Part shown: in pieces, positions 1 through 11,880 of the stretch
How the letters are laid out: every line of letters begins with the position of its first letter
How positions within the stretch are numbered: the stretch's first letter is position 1
NCBI RefSeq assembly: GCF_016086655.4
Contig: NC_052136.2
Span: forward strand, 16,492,001 to 16,556,000
Source of the DNA: Lepeophtheirus salmonis
Lineage: Eukaryota > Arthropoda > Copepoda > Siphonostomatoida > Caligidae
Direction: 5' to 3'
Length of the DNA stretch: 64,000 nt
Translations under genes and position numbers: made by a program
Notes under the pieces: model-generated
The model's input: the letters and a program-made list of their open reading frames with translations, nothing else
Told to the model about the DNA's origin: nothing
Databases searched by the model: none

Positions 1-110
1 AAACTTGATGAAAATATTTAAGAACTTGGACTAGTAAGAAAATACATATGACTAGACTTGGACTTGCACTACAAGGACTTTTCCCCACCTCTGGGTAATA
101 CACTGTAATA
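1..110. repeat. Diverged interspersed repeat with recurring 'acttggactt' words
   Basis: The window opens inside sequence with repeated ACTTGGACT and GACTTGGACTTG words and the string ACTTGATGAAAATATTTAAG. Very similar words (ACTGGACTCGATGAAAATAT, CTAGACTCGAGACTTGCAAC) occur at 48800-49000. I read both as copies of one old repeat family. Nothing coding is visible here, and the left boundary lies outside the window. Confidence 0.4.
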
Positions 111-149
111 TACGGGCAAGTTTCTACTTTTGTGGAATAACTAGTATGT

Positions 150-405
150 TATGTCAGTCATTATTTATTCAGTCAAGCTTTTTCTTACGACTAGTTCTAC
201 TAGTCCTTGGGACCGGTCCTTAGAACTGTCAGTACTAGAAATGATCAAGAAAAAGAAATAAAGTTGAGTGACATCATCAAGGACCGAACTTTATCAGTTT
301 TATGACTGATATGCAGGACTGAGTTAGAACAGACTAGAACTGAACTAAACGGGACAGCAGTCTCCAATCCGAAAAAAAGAACCGGCACAACACTAAGAAT
401 AACGA
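150..405 (+). repeat. Interspersed repeat R1, copy 1
   Basis: This repeat of about 230-250 bp shares an ordered series of blocks with 4250-4490 (same strand) and with the reverse complement of 62985-63115. The blocks are CAGTCCTTGAGACCGG-like, GACATCATCAAGGACCGA, ACTTTATCAGTTTTATGACT and GGACTGAG. It is noticeably richer in GC than its surroundings. The minus-strand open frame across 245-457 lies inside the repeat, and an equivalent frame occurs in copy 2, so it reflects the repeat and not a separate gene. The element type is unknown; no terminal repeats or target duplications were recognised. Confidence 0.65.
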
Positions 406-639
406 TGTATTTATGCTGGACTAGCAACAACTCTTTGAGAGCGGTGAGTTCAACCAATTTTGCGATACAAGTATGACACGTTTTCTGAATTTACACATCC
501 TATTTTTTTCATGTTAATTAATTTCCTTCTATACTGTAAATATTAGCTCACATTCTTAAATCTTTTTTATTTTATAAAAATACTAGTATAGTATATTTTA
601 TTGCCGGAGTAATTAAGTGTTGACAAACAGATAAACCTT

Positions 640-785
640 ACACTAATAATATACAAGATAAATCCTGAAGAAATCATCAATGTGGTTCTCCATTTTTCAT
701 GAGCACTCTCACACGTAGCTAATTAATATTTAGATGGTTTCTCCTCAAGAATGAAGGAAAATAATATTGCTTGATGACTTTTTTT
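640..785 (-). repeat. Interspersed repeat R5 (fragment)
   Basis: The string TTTCTCCTCAAGAATGAAGG, preceded by TTTTTCATGAGCACTCTCAC, matches the organisation at 12070-12190, where TCTTTCATGAGTACACGAAC is followed by TCTCTCCTCAAGAATAAG. It also matches fragments near 47540 and 48530. On the minus strand the shared core reads roughly ATTCTTGAGGAGAGAACA. It is a short old fragment without coding capacity. Confidence 0.5.
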
Positions 786-2329
786 TAATATGATGTGATA
801 AGCTAGGGAGTACTTTATAGATATCCTTCCCTGTACTTTATCTATACACGCTTGTTGCTAAACCTAATCTTAAGTTGCATTCATTTATTTTTATTTTATA
901 AATGTCCTTCTGCCTCTTTTCCTTTTTTAATGAGCTCGTGGTTAAAAATGAGTCTTAGTCCGAGACACAAATAAACAACACAATAACACAGACAAACTTT
1001 GCAATATTGATACAGATAATTATTTGGGGTCACTTTAAGAGTAAAATAAAGTTAATCACTTAGATTTTTAGTAATATACTAGTGTTTAAAGTCAAAGAGT
1101 AGCTGGGGGTTAGGTCACACGAGTCAAATAAAGAAATGCACGTTTTTTTCCACAAATCTAAAACTTCTAAGATTTATCCCTTTGTGTAACATTGAAAAAA
1201 ATCAAGAGGTGTCCAAAAACTATAAATAAGTATATTATCTCAAAAAAAAAAAAAAAAATTAGTTAAAAATGTATAGGAGTTTCAGATGCTAAAATGGCAA
1301 AAGAGGACCTTTGATGTGTTGAATCATCCATAAGTATCTAAAATGGTTTTCATACCAACAGAACGAAACTTTGCTCTTTTTTCTCTTTCAGATGAAAAGA
1401 GAGGACCTCATCAACCAACAGAAAAAATGTCTCCTTGGAACTCTTAACTGTTCCATAGTGATTTAATAATCGATCCTATATGCTTAGGTCAGGGGTTTGA
1501 AGTAAAGGATAAAAGCTCCCCTAAGCTTTTGTCTAATAAGGGCTTTGTATGAGAACGGATGATTACAATTCATATATTTTGCAGTCCGTTTTCCTTCCTA
1601 TCACTGAATTTACGGAAAGTAAAGATGATTAAAACGTATGGTTAACCCTGTATAAGTACAAAGTAATATTATTTTATATTTATAAGTTGTTGGAGTAAAA
1701 ATTGTCTAATGGAATGTCAGAATTTCTTAGTTTCTTACTATCCAAAAATTCAAAGAAATATTTATACTTAAAAAAAATTGTTTTTCTCTATATATAGTAG
1801 GGTGACGATAAAATCACTTTTTTGGAAAAGTAAATGGCTTAGGTTAAAAAATGGTTCCTAATTTTACTAAAAACATGCAAGAAAAGTTTGAAGAATATGA
1901 AAATTTATAATTACGTTTAATTTATCTTAAATTCAACGAAAAGAATTAATTTTTAATTAATATTACCTTAGGATCCTTTTAATTCAATTTTAACACATAA
2001 ATATAACAATAAAAATTTATGTCATCCTTGTCGAAAATGGTATCTTCAAAAAATATATCATTTGGATACATTTTTTTTCTTTTTTCTTGATGATGTAACC
2101 AATAAATTTTGACTTCTACCTCCGTATTGCAAGAAGACAAATACTTCTTCTTAGCCGAGTGAGAAAAATGACAAAAAGTGTACATGGTTGGAGTTGATAC
2201 ACGCCTTGCAGTCAAAGAACAGCCTTTAAAAAGAAGGCAAGAGAGGAAACAAGGCGGAATTTAATCCTGCAATCTTATTCGTTAATCTCTGAAGCTTACA
2301 CTTTTTGGTGAACAAACTAATGAAATTAT
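786..2329. other. AT-rich sequence, nothing recognised
   Basis: This stretch is AT-rich with homopolymer runs, including an A run of about 16 ending near 1258. The short minus-strand open frame at 1979-2215 has AT-driven composition and no recognisable motif. No gene, RNA or clear repeat boundary was seen. Confidence 0.5.
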
Positions 2330-3220
2330 AGATGACAAAAGTGAAGATTATATACCAATGTATATTCCAAAAGATAGCAGAAAAAAAAATTACTTCTGAT
2401 ATTCACCTGCCCTTGATCGAATCGCCTAAAAATCAGTTTTCATATTATTAGAAGCAGCTAAAAATCTGGGTCATAATATGAAAGAACTTTCATTAGAAGA
2501 TGGAAAAAAAAAAAAAACAATTCAAAACAGGGTAAAGTACATACTCAATAAAATGTATTATATTAAAGTAAATTTTACTCTAGAAGTTCCTCTTGTCACA
2601 CACTGGGACGGAAAAAGATTCCTAATCTTAATACAACCGAAAGAAACTTTCTACATTATTATCGATGGACAAACTTTCCTCTGGACAGGAGAAGAACAAG
2701 CCGCCAATGATGTATTCAAGGTAATTAAAGAATGGGATATTGGACACAAAATCAAAGCAATATGTTTTGACACTACAAGTTTAAATATCGGTAAGAATAA
2801 TGGAAATTGCAGTATATTTGAAAAATTACTTGGCAAAAAACTTGTACAATTTTCTTGTAGACTCCATATAATGCAATTATTCATTGGCATTATTTTCCAT
2901 GAGTGTATGGGTGCCAAATCGTCACCAAATTTTCTTTTTTTTAAAAAGATTCAATGAAAATTGGTCATCAATCAACAAAACTAACTTTAAAACTGGAATT
3001 GCAGATGAAAAGGTGGCCAGTCTTTGGTAAGACATACGGGATTGTACTTTTGAATTTGCAAAATACCATTTACTTTTCCAAAAACAAACCAATTTTATTG
3101 TCACCCTAATATTGAGGACTTTTAAGACTAGACAAGTTGAGATCCGTTTTATATGTTATTTAAGAGCTTTTATGAAATACATAGTAATTCTACGTGTCGT
3201 ATTCCTTCATATATGTATAT
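2330..3220 (+). pseudogene. hAT-like transposase-derived protein, degenerate
   Basis: The open frame at 2478-2957 (159 codons) reads as the RNase-H-like core of a hAT-related protein family that is repetitive in arthropods and cnidarians. Visible motifs are HWDGK at residues 42-46, CFDTTSLNIG around 97-105 (an Asp in the position of an RNase-H-fold catalytic residue) and CRLH at 127-130, resembling the C-x2-H step of hAT proteins. Upstream, the same frame continues as SPALDRIA and KSVFILLEAAKNLGH across one stop codon near 2428, so ATG 2478 is not the original start. Near 2940 the frame shifts at a T/A run, and the similarity continues as KRFNENWSSINKTNFKTGIA to about 3210, with a further stop near 3030. 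No terminal inverted repeats were found. It could be a dead transposon or a retired domesticated copy. The family assignment is from recognition, not a search. Confidence 0.65.
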
Positions 3221-4240
3221 GACATAAAAGCTAATATTAAGAAAATAGAAACAGCAATTATTCTTAAAATTATAGGTTTATTGGAATTCTGCTATATATC
3301 TCATATAATGTTTCTATACATTTATTTTACAACACTTTCAGAAGAAGAATTATATTTTATTTTTATAAAAATGGTATTTCATTCTCAATTATAAATATTT
3401 ATATACTTGTGTATATTATTTACCCATGAAAAAATGAATACCTATGTCACAAGCAATGAACATCATGTATTATTCCAATTTTTTTAATATAAAAACAAAA
3501 TTTTGTTAATATAGATATGATTTAAGCGGGATAACACTCAATTTCCTTAAATCTCAGGGTAAAAAACCCGTTTCAATTTAACTAAGTTAGCCTACGAGTT
3601 ACTTTATTAGTTACATACATTCACTAGCTGCCCCCCCCCCGGTTTTGACAAAACTCACTTTATACAAGTGCATTTTAAACAGCAGCATCAACCATGTTTT
3701 ATGTGCTCAACTTAAAAACTATTTCCTTGTAAACATAAAATAGATAGTCTTTCTTACAAACTTAATATCAATACTTTTTCTTATAGAAGAAAATGTAAAA
3801 AAAATTCACACTAATGGTAAAACTAATTTTGAACTACTAGATTGAACCCGGCATTAGAGCAGCAATGAATAGTTTTACTAAACAGTGTATAACACCACTT
3901 AAACAGAAACATCTTGTGACTATGAGTTAAACAGTAATGTGGGGTGAGCAAACCAGTTGTTGAATTTCATTAAAAGGACCTTCTCAAATCTCCGGTCTGA
4001 AAGTCAATTAATTTTAGGAGTTAGCACTAAACCACCTAGAATGAATAGCCACTCTACAGGAGCATTTGATAGGATTGGAGCAAAAATAAACTGTAACACA
4101 CCATCAACTTGTACGTAACTTCAATATGTCAACTGCTTTGGAAATAGTAGCGGTTTAGATTACTCGCTACTTCAAAAAAGAAGTGAAATTAGAGTAACAC
4201 GTTACTAAGTAATGCATTAGTGCCGTCAATGCTGGTCACT
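3221..4240. other. AT-rich spacer with a C10 run
   Basis: Apart from the tail of the preceding relic, the only notable feature is a run of ten C at 3631-3640 in otherwise AT-rich DNA. Such runs are prone to length errors in assemblies. No coding or repeat signal was recognised. Confidence 0.4.
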
Positions 4241-4249
4241 AATGTTGTT

Positions 4250-4492
4250 TCAGTCCTTATTTATCACACCCAGGACAAGTACTATCAGTCCTTGAGACCG
4301 GCCTTTAAGACCGTCGGTAGGTCCGTGCTAGAACTGCTTAAAATAGAAAAAATAAAATATATTGACGTCATCAATGACCGAACTTTATAAGTTTTATGAT
4401 TGATATCCAAGACAAAACTGGAACGGACCGATATTGAACTGGACGGGACTGTAGCCTTCAGTCCTAAATAAGGATCGACACAAAGATTTTTG
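4250..4492 (+). repeat. Interspersed repeat R1, copy 2
   Basis: This is a direct copy of the repeat at 150-405. Shared blocks in order are CAGTCCTTGAGACCGGCCTT, GACGTCATCAATGACCGA, ACTTTATAAGTTTTATGATT and GGACGGGACTGTAGCC. Divergence is moderate, with scattered substitutions and small indels. The two direct copies flank a 3.8-kb interval holding the hAT-like relic. That spacing is worth noting but does not prove that they are long terminal repeats. Confidence 0.65.
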
Positions 4493-4834
4493 TTCAATTT
4501 TGTATTTTTTTAAGTGATCACATTTTGAAATATTAAAAATTCTCTACTCATCTTTAATTGATTGCTTTATTTGTTCAATCCTAGTATCTCATTCCACTCT
4601 ACTCCTTTATGAGGTCTGATAGTTTTCCTCGGATGAATTCTCCTCTGTTTTCCCCTTGTAGAATTCGAGTCCGAACTCGAGCATCTTTCGATGAATTATT
4701 AATTTAGAAGTATCTTCCGTCGATTGCCCCGATCTTCCTTTTACAGGGTATGAGGTTATGTAATTGGCATTGGAATCGGAAAAAATATGATGATAATGTT
4801 GACTAGTACACCCTCATAAAAAATGAAATCACCT

Positions 4835-5135
4835 TAAAAATACTAAATAGAACCAAAATCCTTGAAAGAAGAATGTATTTTTCCTCATTTTTTAGACTTT
4901 AAATGGAAATATATCGAGTTCAAAACAAAATAAAGAATGAATAAAACCACTTTTACTTAAGTTTTATTAATCTCACTTTTAATTTAGGGATTATTTTAAG
5001 AGTAAAAAATGACTCTGAACAATAATAGTACCAAATAACTATAATCCCAGATATTTCAAAATTCCAATGATTGAGAGAAAAAATGTGATTAGATTTGAAT
5101 TATGCACTCACAGATAAATTCCTTTTTTGGCATGT
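4835..5135 (+). repeat. Interspersed repeat R2, copy 1
   Basis: Blocks shared with 5570-5855 and with the reverse complement of 10780-11050 include TTTTAGACTTTAAATGGAAA, CACTTTTACTTAAGTTTTAT, AATTTAGGGATTATTTTAAG and AATGACTCTGAACAATAATA. The element is about 280-300 bp, without a reading frame or visible terminal repeats. Confidence 0.65.
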
Positions 5136-5565
5136 ATCTATTTGTACAATATGAGTGGTCCCCTGTGTTATATATTAAATAGTAGGATATTGCTTAAAGC
5201 TTACAAAAATGTATTTAAGTTCAACATATCAAGCTTTTGAATAATAATAAGAAACATGAGAGAAAAAAATCAACAGCTAAAATATAAATGCAGTGTTAAT
5301 TTATTGTGTTAGTAAGAGGATACTGTGTCTTATTCAAAATTAGGCCATAAAGTTAAATCTATTCCAAATTTACAAATTCATAATTTCAAAAAAACAAATC
5401 AAGAGTGCTAATCGTTTTTTTAATTATGAAACTATATTTTTTATTAAAAAAAAGTCCCACCCGTATCATAAGCAAAAAATACTTTAATTGTTACAAAAAT
5501 TTAGATATATAGACCATAATCAACTGTTGACATCTAAAAAAGTAATAAAAATTAGGATTTGAATT
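5136..5565. other. AT-rich spacer between two R2 copies
   Basis: No coding or repeat signal was recognised between the two R2 copies. There are A/T runs only. Confidence 0.4.
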
Positions 5566-5860
5566 ATTTTAAATATAAATCACAAAGGATATAGAGAAAA
5601 GTGTCGATTCTCATCATTTTTCAGTCTAAAAATGGAAATGTATCAACTTTAAAACAAGATTCAGAATCAATAAAAACTTTTTTTAATTATAAAAAACACT
5701 TTTACACAAGTTTTATTACTCTTACTTTAAATTTGGGGATTATTTATGGCCAATAAATGACTCTGAACGATAGTAGTCCCGAATTAGAAATGTCCCAGAT
5801 ATTTAAGAATTACGATGACTCAGAGAAAAACTGTTACTCTGGGAAATTGCTATTTGTTCA
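5566..5860 (+). repeat. Interspersed repeat R2, copy 2
   Basis: This is a direct copy of 4835-5135. It shares TTTTTCAGTCTAAAAATGGA, CACTTTTACACAAGTTTTAT, AAATTTGGGGATTATTTATG and AATGACTCTGAACGATAGTA in the same order and spacing. The two copies lie about 430 bp apart, as in a local duplication or a preferred insertion site. Confidence 0.65.
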
Positions 5861-7390
5861 TTAAAATTCCTATTACAGATTTACTGTAGTATAAACTTGA
5901 TACCCAAAGTTGCAAAATACTTTTGAACTTTACAAAAATGTTATATCTGACCCGTATATCACTTCTACATGGTGAGTATTACGAGTGGTTCCTGTGTATA
6001 CCACCTGGTCACTCTTCTACATTTTCTTATTCATGGTTGATGAATATCCTACATATACATATATAATGTAAATTTATATTATATGAAAAATGGTCTTATT
6101 TAATCAAAAGAAACAGGTGACAAAGTTTAATATTCTGCGAAAAATCATCCGTCAACAAAAACATTTATTATGCATATACATACATATGTTTATTTTATTA
6201 TGATCTTAATAATATACACCTTTTATTTATTAAATTTATAAGTTAGCAGATCGGGACAGTTGTAACACGAAGCGGTAGCACCATTCTCTTTTTCTTAAAC
6301 ATCAAAAACGATTTAGTGATAAAATTTCAAACATATAATATAATGATAAAGATTGTGAAAAAAAAAATCAATAATTATTAGCAACTTTTTATAAAATATT
6401 GGAAATAAACTGTTTTTGAAAAGTCATTATTTTTGTAATTATATTGTCAGTTTTTCATTCTTTTTGCAGAAACTGATATCATGTGAATTATTGATTATTT
6501 TAATATCAGATGATGTTATTTTATCAAAATTCAAAAATCAATCTGTGACAGTAAATTTGATATATTGTAACGCCCAGTAGAAAGTAACTCATTTGCTAGA
6601 AGTGTTGCAATTATTATCAAATGGTATAAAGAACGTTTTCTCTGACGTAATAAATTGCATCATAATTGAAGGAGACACCATCTTGAGGCCCAAGCCTGAT
6701 ATTTTTACAAGATTAATTTCCAATAAATCTTGATTAAACTCCATCATTTACATTTATGAATAAAAAAATACTTAGCATTGCATTGGATACTACTTAATGC
6801 CAGTGATAAACAATTATATTTGAATTAGACTAATGTATATGTTGTGAAAATTCCAAAAAACTGACAGATTTTTATCATTTTTTTCTTCTTTTTATTTTAG
6901 TCAATTGGATCGAAAAAGTTAACTTATTAGCCAAAAATATCTTATTTTTTTTATTGTAATAGTTAATTTCATTCTTCAACAAGGAAATATTATTTTATGA
7001 TGTAACAAAATATTTTCATATAGTTTAGGGTCAGATATATAATACAACTAGGCAATAGAGGAATATATTTTTAATAGACAGTAAGATCTTTTTTTTATTG
7101 GTTCCTATTGATCATTATTTTCCTTAATATTAACGAAAAAATGGTTATCAATGTTATAACACTAGGTTGTGAAGGCACCCAATGCAATGCTTTTTTTTCG
7201 TTTTTTTATTTAAAAATCCTCAATATCCCCCATTTTTAAGTAAATTCATATATCGTGTCACAAAAATATTCTTCTTGGTGTGTATTATTTGATTATATTA
7301 CTGTATTTTATTTTCAGAGAAATTATTAATCATAATATAAGAATATATTATAGATGGGATCGAGTATATATATATATTTTTTAACCGGGT
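5861..7390. other. AT-rich region, small relics only
   Basis: This is mostly featureless AT-rich DNA. The phrase AAAAGAGAATGGTGCTACCG (minus strand, near 6270) resembles AAAAAGAATGGTGCAGCG inside the mariner-like relic at 13795, so a transposon scrap may lie at 6240-6310. No reading frame supports it. Confidence 0.3.
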
Positions 7391-7399
7391 ATTTACTCA

Positions 7400-7610
7400 T
7401 ATAAAAAGAAAATAGCGCTTAATTGGCCGTTTTATTATCAAGACCATAAATACTAATAATATTTTCAGCCGCTTGTCTTGCGTTTTCGACTTGTTCGAAG
7501 AAAAATGGTAAAACTTGGTGTATTTTCTTTTTGTGGGTGTCCACCTTTGAGGCGCATTCAAGCAATACTCTGTCAAATAATCACTAAACTATTTTTTTTA
7601 TAGTACAATT
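7400..7610 (-). pseudogene. Mariner-type transposase N-terminal fragment
   Basis: On the minus strand a frame reads KKKIHQVLPFFFEQVENARQ followed by AAENIISIYGLDNKTANLSA. This fits the first helix-turn-helix of SETMAR/cecropia-type mariner transposases, which start with a short leader, an FFF-x-x-G/V-x-N segment and A-x-x-I-x-x-x-Y-G. Only about 45 codons are readable and no catalytic region follows. The upstream sequence GAATGCGCCTCAAAGGTGGA also occurs, diverged, at 13685 on the plus strand, so both are 5' remnants of one family. Confidence 0.5.
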
Positions 7611-7769
7611 TTTTCTTAGCAACATCTAATGTAAACTAATTACACTTATAAAACTTGAGATACACATTATTAAAGCCATCTATTAGAAAAATAATTGATT
7701 CCCTTTTACTACAGCTATTATAATAAATTCCTCATTTTCAATCACAATGACAAAAATCATAGGTTGTTA

Positions 7770-8450
7770 TAGACTGAAGATATTCCACTTTATTATAAAA
7801 TCTACTACACTTTAAAAAAATAAGGTTATTAAAGTTGCTTAAGATTTGATGATAAAAAAAATATTAGTCTATATTGATTAAGCTATCAAGACTTATTGAT
7901 TGTACATAAAATGTTATTCCCTGTACACCTCTAAAAAACACACTTTGGAATATAAAGGTTATTTTCATGTTCTTCGAGGTAAACACAATAAAAAAAACAC
8001 CATCTGAATCCTACGCCAAATATTTGTTGACTTGTGTATTAGTTATACATACAAAGGGGATGTGTGTAAAGAAGAAACTAAGTTGAGCAATTAGAAAAGG
8101 AAAACCAGCTGATGCATGTGCTCTTGCTTCTTTTTGTGAATTATTTAATAAGTCGGTGTGTTAACATCTCTCTCTAAAAGAAGAATTATACAAAAATTTT
8201 GTGCAAATTGATTTAAAACTGAATAATAAAATAAATATGTAAGACTTTAAATATAATTACAAGACTTGCTCTGAACTAATGCAATATTAAATATAAAATG
8301 TTCTGGTTGTTATAGGAGTGTTTCATTTTTTACCTCCAAAATCATACAACAGGTAGCTGATATTAACAAAGGTCTTAATGCAGATATATCATATGTATTT
8401 TCTCCACTTCTACTCGTGTTCTTATAAAAAACATCTCTAGTTATACTTAA
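7770..8450 (+). repeat. Interspersed repeat R3, full-length-like copy
   Basis: Its first part (to about 8040) shares CTATCAAGACTTATTGATTG, CATAAAATGTTATTCCCTGTA and GTTATTTTCATGTTCTTCGA with 38870-39010. Its second part (from about 8060) shares GCATGTGCTCTTGCTTCTTT, GTTAACATCTCTCTCTAAAA and GGTAGCTGATATTAACAAAG with 41755-42150. Here the two parts are adjacent, so this copy shows the uninterrupted order. There is no long open frame. Confidence 0.55.
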
Positions 8451-10255
8451 TGCCCATTAACTTTTATGAAGTTAAATCCTTACATAAGAGTTTAATTTGT
8501 TCCTTGGTGAGAACGTAAATCAAAGCAATGTATCTAGCTATAAGTAAATAAAGAAAATTAAATTGATGTGGCTCTCGCTTTTTGTCGCCAATTTTTGACT
8601 GAATTGTATGTTGTGTCACTCGTATTTAAAGGCATATATACATTTGTTTATAACCTTAGCCCGGTCTGTGAATGGAAATCCCTTGTTGTCTTTATGTATT
8701 TCTTTTTCTATGGATATTTAAAAGAAAAAAAGATAATGGAAGAGGACCGACTTTTTATAGTTGCAACCTAAAGAGTATATTTTATCTTTACATTCTCTTA
8801 TCTTTATTATTTTGTTCATAAATAGAGAATATGTGAATATCACAAAATCATTTACCTGTGGAAAAGGAAAAGTAAAACTGAGGATTTATTTGGAAGTATA
8901 AGTGCTTGATGGACTCCGAATCTTCTTTAGCTGCTTTTAGCTAATCCAATTAAACGTCATGACAACTAAGCTGCTATCTTGGAGAACATTCTTCAAAATT
9001 GTTACGGTGGTCACATTCATTTTTTATTTATTTTCATTTAGCATACCGGTAGATCATTTTATTTTCAACTATGGACATAGCTAATTCATCACTAATTTGT
9101 GACACAAAAGTGCTGAAGCACAGCTCATAGAAACCTTTAAGTGTCCTTTAAGAAATTTTAAGTGTGTTAAGTTTTATGCGAGCCGATTTGGCTTTCTCTT
9201 CCCTTCTAGACAAGTTGATCAAGAATTTGTTAAAAAATTTTATTGTATCAATAAAGTTTTTGAGAATTTTTAATATGAGTTTTGTAATTGAGCAAATATT
9301 TATTTTAATATTTTCAATATTTATACTCTGGAAAAGCTTCCTTACAAATAGGACTTTATATTTCAAATAGAATAACCCAATTCTAAAATAGTGCAGTTTA
9401 ATGTTTAGAAAAAACATTTTTATTATAAGGTTATGTATGCAATGAAATAATATTTTGATATTTCCTTTGTTTTTGACTTATTTCAATTTATTATATGAAA
9501 TATAGTTATTTTTATGTTATGAATGTTTAAAAAACAAAATAATATTATTGACTATGGGATAATTTTTCAAATTACTTATTTATTAAAAAAATACTTCAGA
9601 ATAGCTATTATATATTAATTAATATTTTTATTTTTTGTACAATAATACAAATCTGGTGCAATTTTTTCTTCAAAAGTGTATATATAGAATAAGAATGAAG
9701 ATTTTAGATTCTGTTAAATAAATTATTACACTTTCTTTTAATAAAAAATTAAAGAAAATTGCCCCAAATTATTGTTAACTATAAGCCTTTCATATACAAT
9801 CGTTGAATTATTATTCAGATATTTTAGATAATTTTTCAAAGCTAAACAAGTGTCAATTCAAACTAAACCAATACACATATAGAGAACTGATAAGATATAA
9901 GGGGAAATGGACAGCTAACAAATTAATCAGTGTTGTGTCAACTCGAAAATTTATCGACTTTAGTTGATTGATAATTTCTGGGCTTGATTAATATAGGGTG
10001 TAATGTTCAAATTGAAAAAAGAAAAAATCTATTTTATATTTAATTGAGTCAGTTTGATTTTTAAGCATCATGAAATGATAACGCACACAAAAACAAACAT
10101 AATAATACACACTGTGCAAATTTTTAAGCCTACAAGGATACAATTGTAGAATTTTCAATTGTTGTGTAAAAGTTTTCATCTCTGTAGAATTTGGAGCTTA
10201 TGTAAGCAAAATGTATAAGTTTCAATTTCTTTGTCATAAAATACATTATTGAATC
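8451..10255. other. AT-rich region with a short R5-like scrap
   Basis: Near 8870-8985 the words AAACTGAGGATTTATTTGGA and AAACGTCATGACAACTAAGC resemble words in R5-related sequence near 52600 and 49060. The remainder is A/T-rich with overlapping short open frames on both strands (for example 9148-9417), whose lysine, isoleucine, asparagine and phenylalanine content simply reflects base composition. Confidence 0.35.
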
Positions 10256-10259
10256 ACAA

Positions 10260-10560
10260 AATTATAATTACCAACTATTAATTGAAGCATTCTTTTCAAA
10301 TTAAACGGTTATTTTGTATTTAAGAGGAATATAAAATGTAGTCATTTGAACTTTATAATCTACCACATAAAAAATATATTTCAGTAATTTGTATTAAAAT
10401 AGTCAAAAAATACTGTAAATCCATTCATTTAAAATTATTCATTTCATTTTTTTGTTGCAACTTGTGTAATTGACTTATACACAACATAATAGCTTTTACA
10501 AGCAAATTATACTATGAAAAGTATAAAATTGTGCGCATTTCTACATTTTTAGTATTGCCC
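10260..10560 (+). repeat. Interspersed repeat R4, copy 1
   Basis: Its words TAATTTGTATTAAAATAGTC, CATTTAAAATTATTCATTTC and GCAACTTGTGTAATTGACTT are matched at 26695-26870 by TAATTTGTATTAAAAAAGCC, CATTTAAAATTATTAATCTC and CCAACTTGTACAATTTACTT in the same order and strand. The boundaries are soft. It has no coding capacity. Confidence 0.5.
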
Positions 10561-10779
10561 AATGATAAAATTATACTTATTGCTTTCATTTATAAATAAG
10601 GGAAAAAATCAAGATTATGATAATGACGTTTAATTTTTTTCTTATTTATATAAAACTCTTGCAAATCTTCACTAATGACATAAATATATTAAGAATTTTC
10701 ATAATGTCATTTTTATGATTGTCTTGTAAGTAACAAAAATATAAATAGCACAGAGGAACATTCATTTTGTACAAATTAA

Positions 10780-11050
10780 TTGAGGACTAAAATTAATTTA
10801 TTTTTGAGTGTGAAATCCAAAATTGATCAGAGTTTTTCTCTAAGCCATCTGAATCCCGAATAATCTGCGATTATGTAATTCAAGATTATTATCGTTCAGA
10901 GTCATTTATTACCATTAAAACAATCCCCAAATTAAAAGTAAGATTAATAAAACTTAAGTAAATGTGTTTTTATTGATTTTCTATTATTTTCTAAGCTCCA
11001 TATATTTCCATTTTCGCGCTGAAAAATAAGAAAAACCGGCTCTCTTATTT
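10780..11050 (-). repeat. Interspersed repeat R2, copy 3 (inverted)
   Basis: The reverse complement carries the ordered R2 blocks: GAAAATGGAAATATATGGAG, TTACTTAAGTTTTATTAATC, TTTAATTTGGGGATTGTTTT and AATGACTCTGAACGATAATA. It is the best-preserved of the three copies over the central 130 bp. Confidence 0.65.
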
Positions 11051-11880
11051 AGACCCCTATAACTTACTCATAATACATATTGATGAGAAATATCATAGCT
11101 TATATTATAGAAAAAAATACTTTGTATAATTTAAAAATAGATTCTTTTAAAAAATGTGCATCTACAAGGACTTTTATTGGAATAACAACGTGTTGCTTAG
11201 ATATCACAGAGCAATCTTTGTTAGATCACCAAACCTTTTGTAAGGAAATGCAAATTTTAAATTGATGTTTAATTATATTACTCTGATCAACTGTTGGACT
11301 TTTCATGATTGAGTGAGTGGGATAAGCTGAGTCAGAGATTTACTACGCGAGTCTAAACGTCTTTTTAATAGACCTGGACTTGTGTTAGACTTGATACAAT
11401 GTGACAGGGAAGCCCCCCATGCTCAGATTTGTTTTGGAAGAGATGGCATGTCAAGTTATGGTTGTATTATTATAAATACCATTGTTGTGTACTCTTATAG
11501 GGTTTTTTCTGCCTGAATTGGCAGATGAACTGACAAAAACCAAAATTACCTACCCAACCTACCCAGGCATATAACTTTTCATTAAATATTTTTTAATATA
11601 TTTATTTTAATCATCAATTAGTGCCACCTTTCTTCATAATTTAATTCTAACCACTTAAAAACAATCTTATAAGTTTTTATCTTTCTTTTTGTAGGTAATT
11701 GCTATTGTTGTAAGCGTGACAATATAAGTAATATTTGAGAGAAATAAAAGATTATCTCCCATAGTACAATAGTATAGAGATGAAATTTTTCTTTTTTTTT
11801 GCTATATTTTTTTAAATAGTGATATTATAAACATTTAAATATTAGTCAGTCAAATAAAATTTTAAAGTGAAAAAAAACTA
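11051..11880. other. AT-rich region with a short GC-richer patch
   Basis: At 11325-11470 base composition is more balanced (CTACGCGAGTCTAAACGTCT, GACAGGGAAGCCCCCCATGC) and the R1-like word CTTGTGTTAGACTTGATACA appears. I could not tie it to a family. The open frame at 11080-11265 has no recognised motif. Confidence 0.35.

Noticed and set aside
245..457. 70-codon minus-strand open frame and its counterpart at 4285-4497
   Set aside because: Both lie inside copies of repeat R1 and share its sequence. There is no domain and no initiation or splice context, so they are by-products of the repeat.
150..4492. R1 copies as LTRs of an element enclosing the hAT-like relic
   Set aside because: A third isolated R1 copy exists at 63 kb, no primer-binding site or TG...CA ends were seen, and the enclosed coding is DNA-transposon-like. 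Ordinary dispersed repeats are simpler.
9148..9417. Overlapping frames on both strands around 9148-9417
   Set aside because: Amino-acid content (Lys, Ile, Asn, Phe, Leu) is what AT-rich DNA gives by chance. No motif is present and both strands are equally open.
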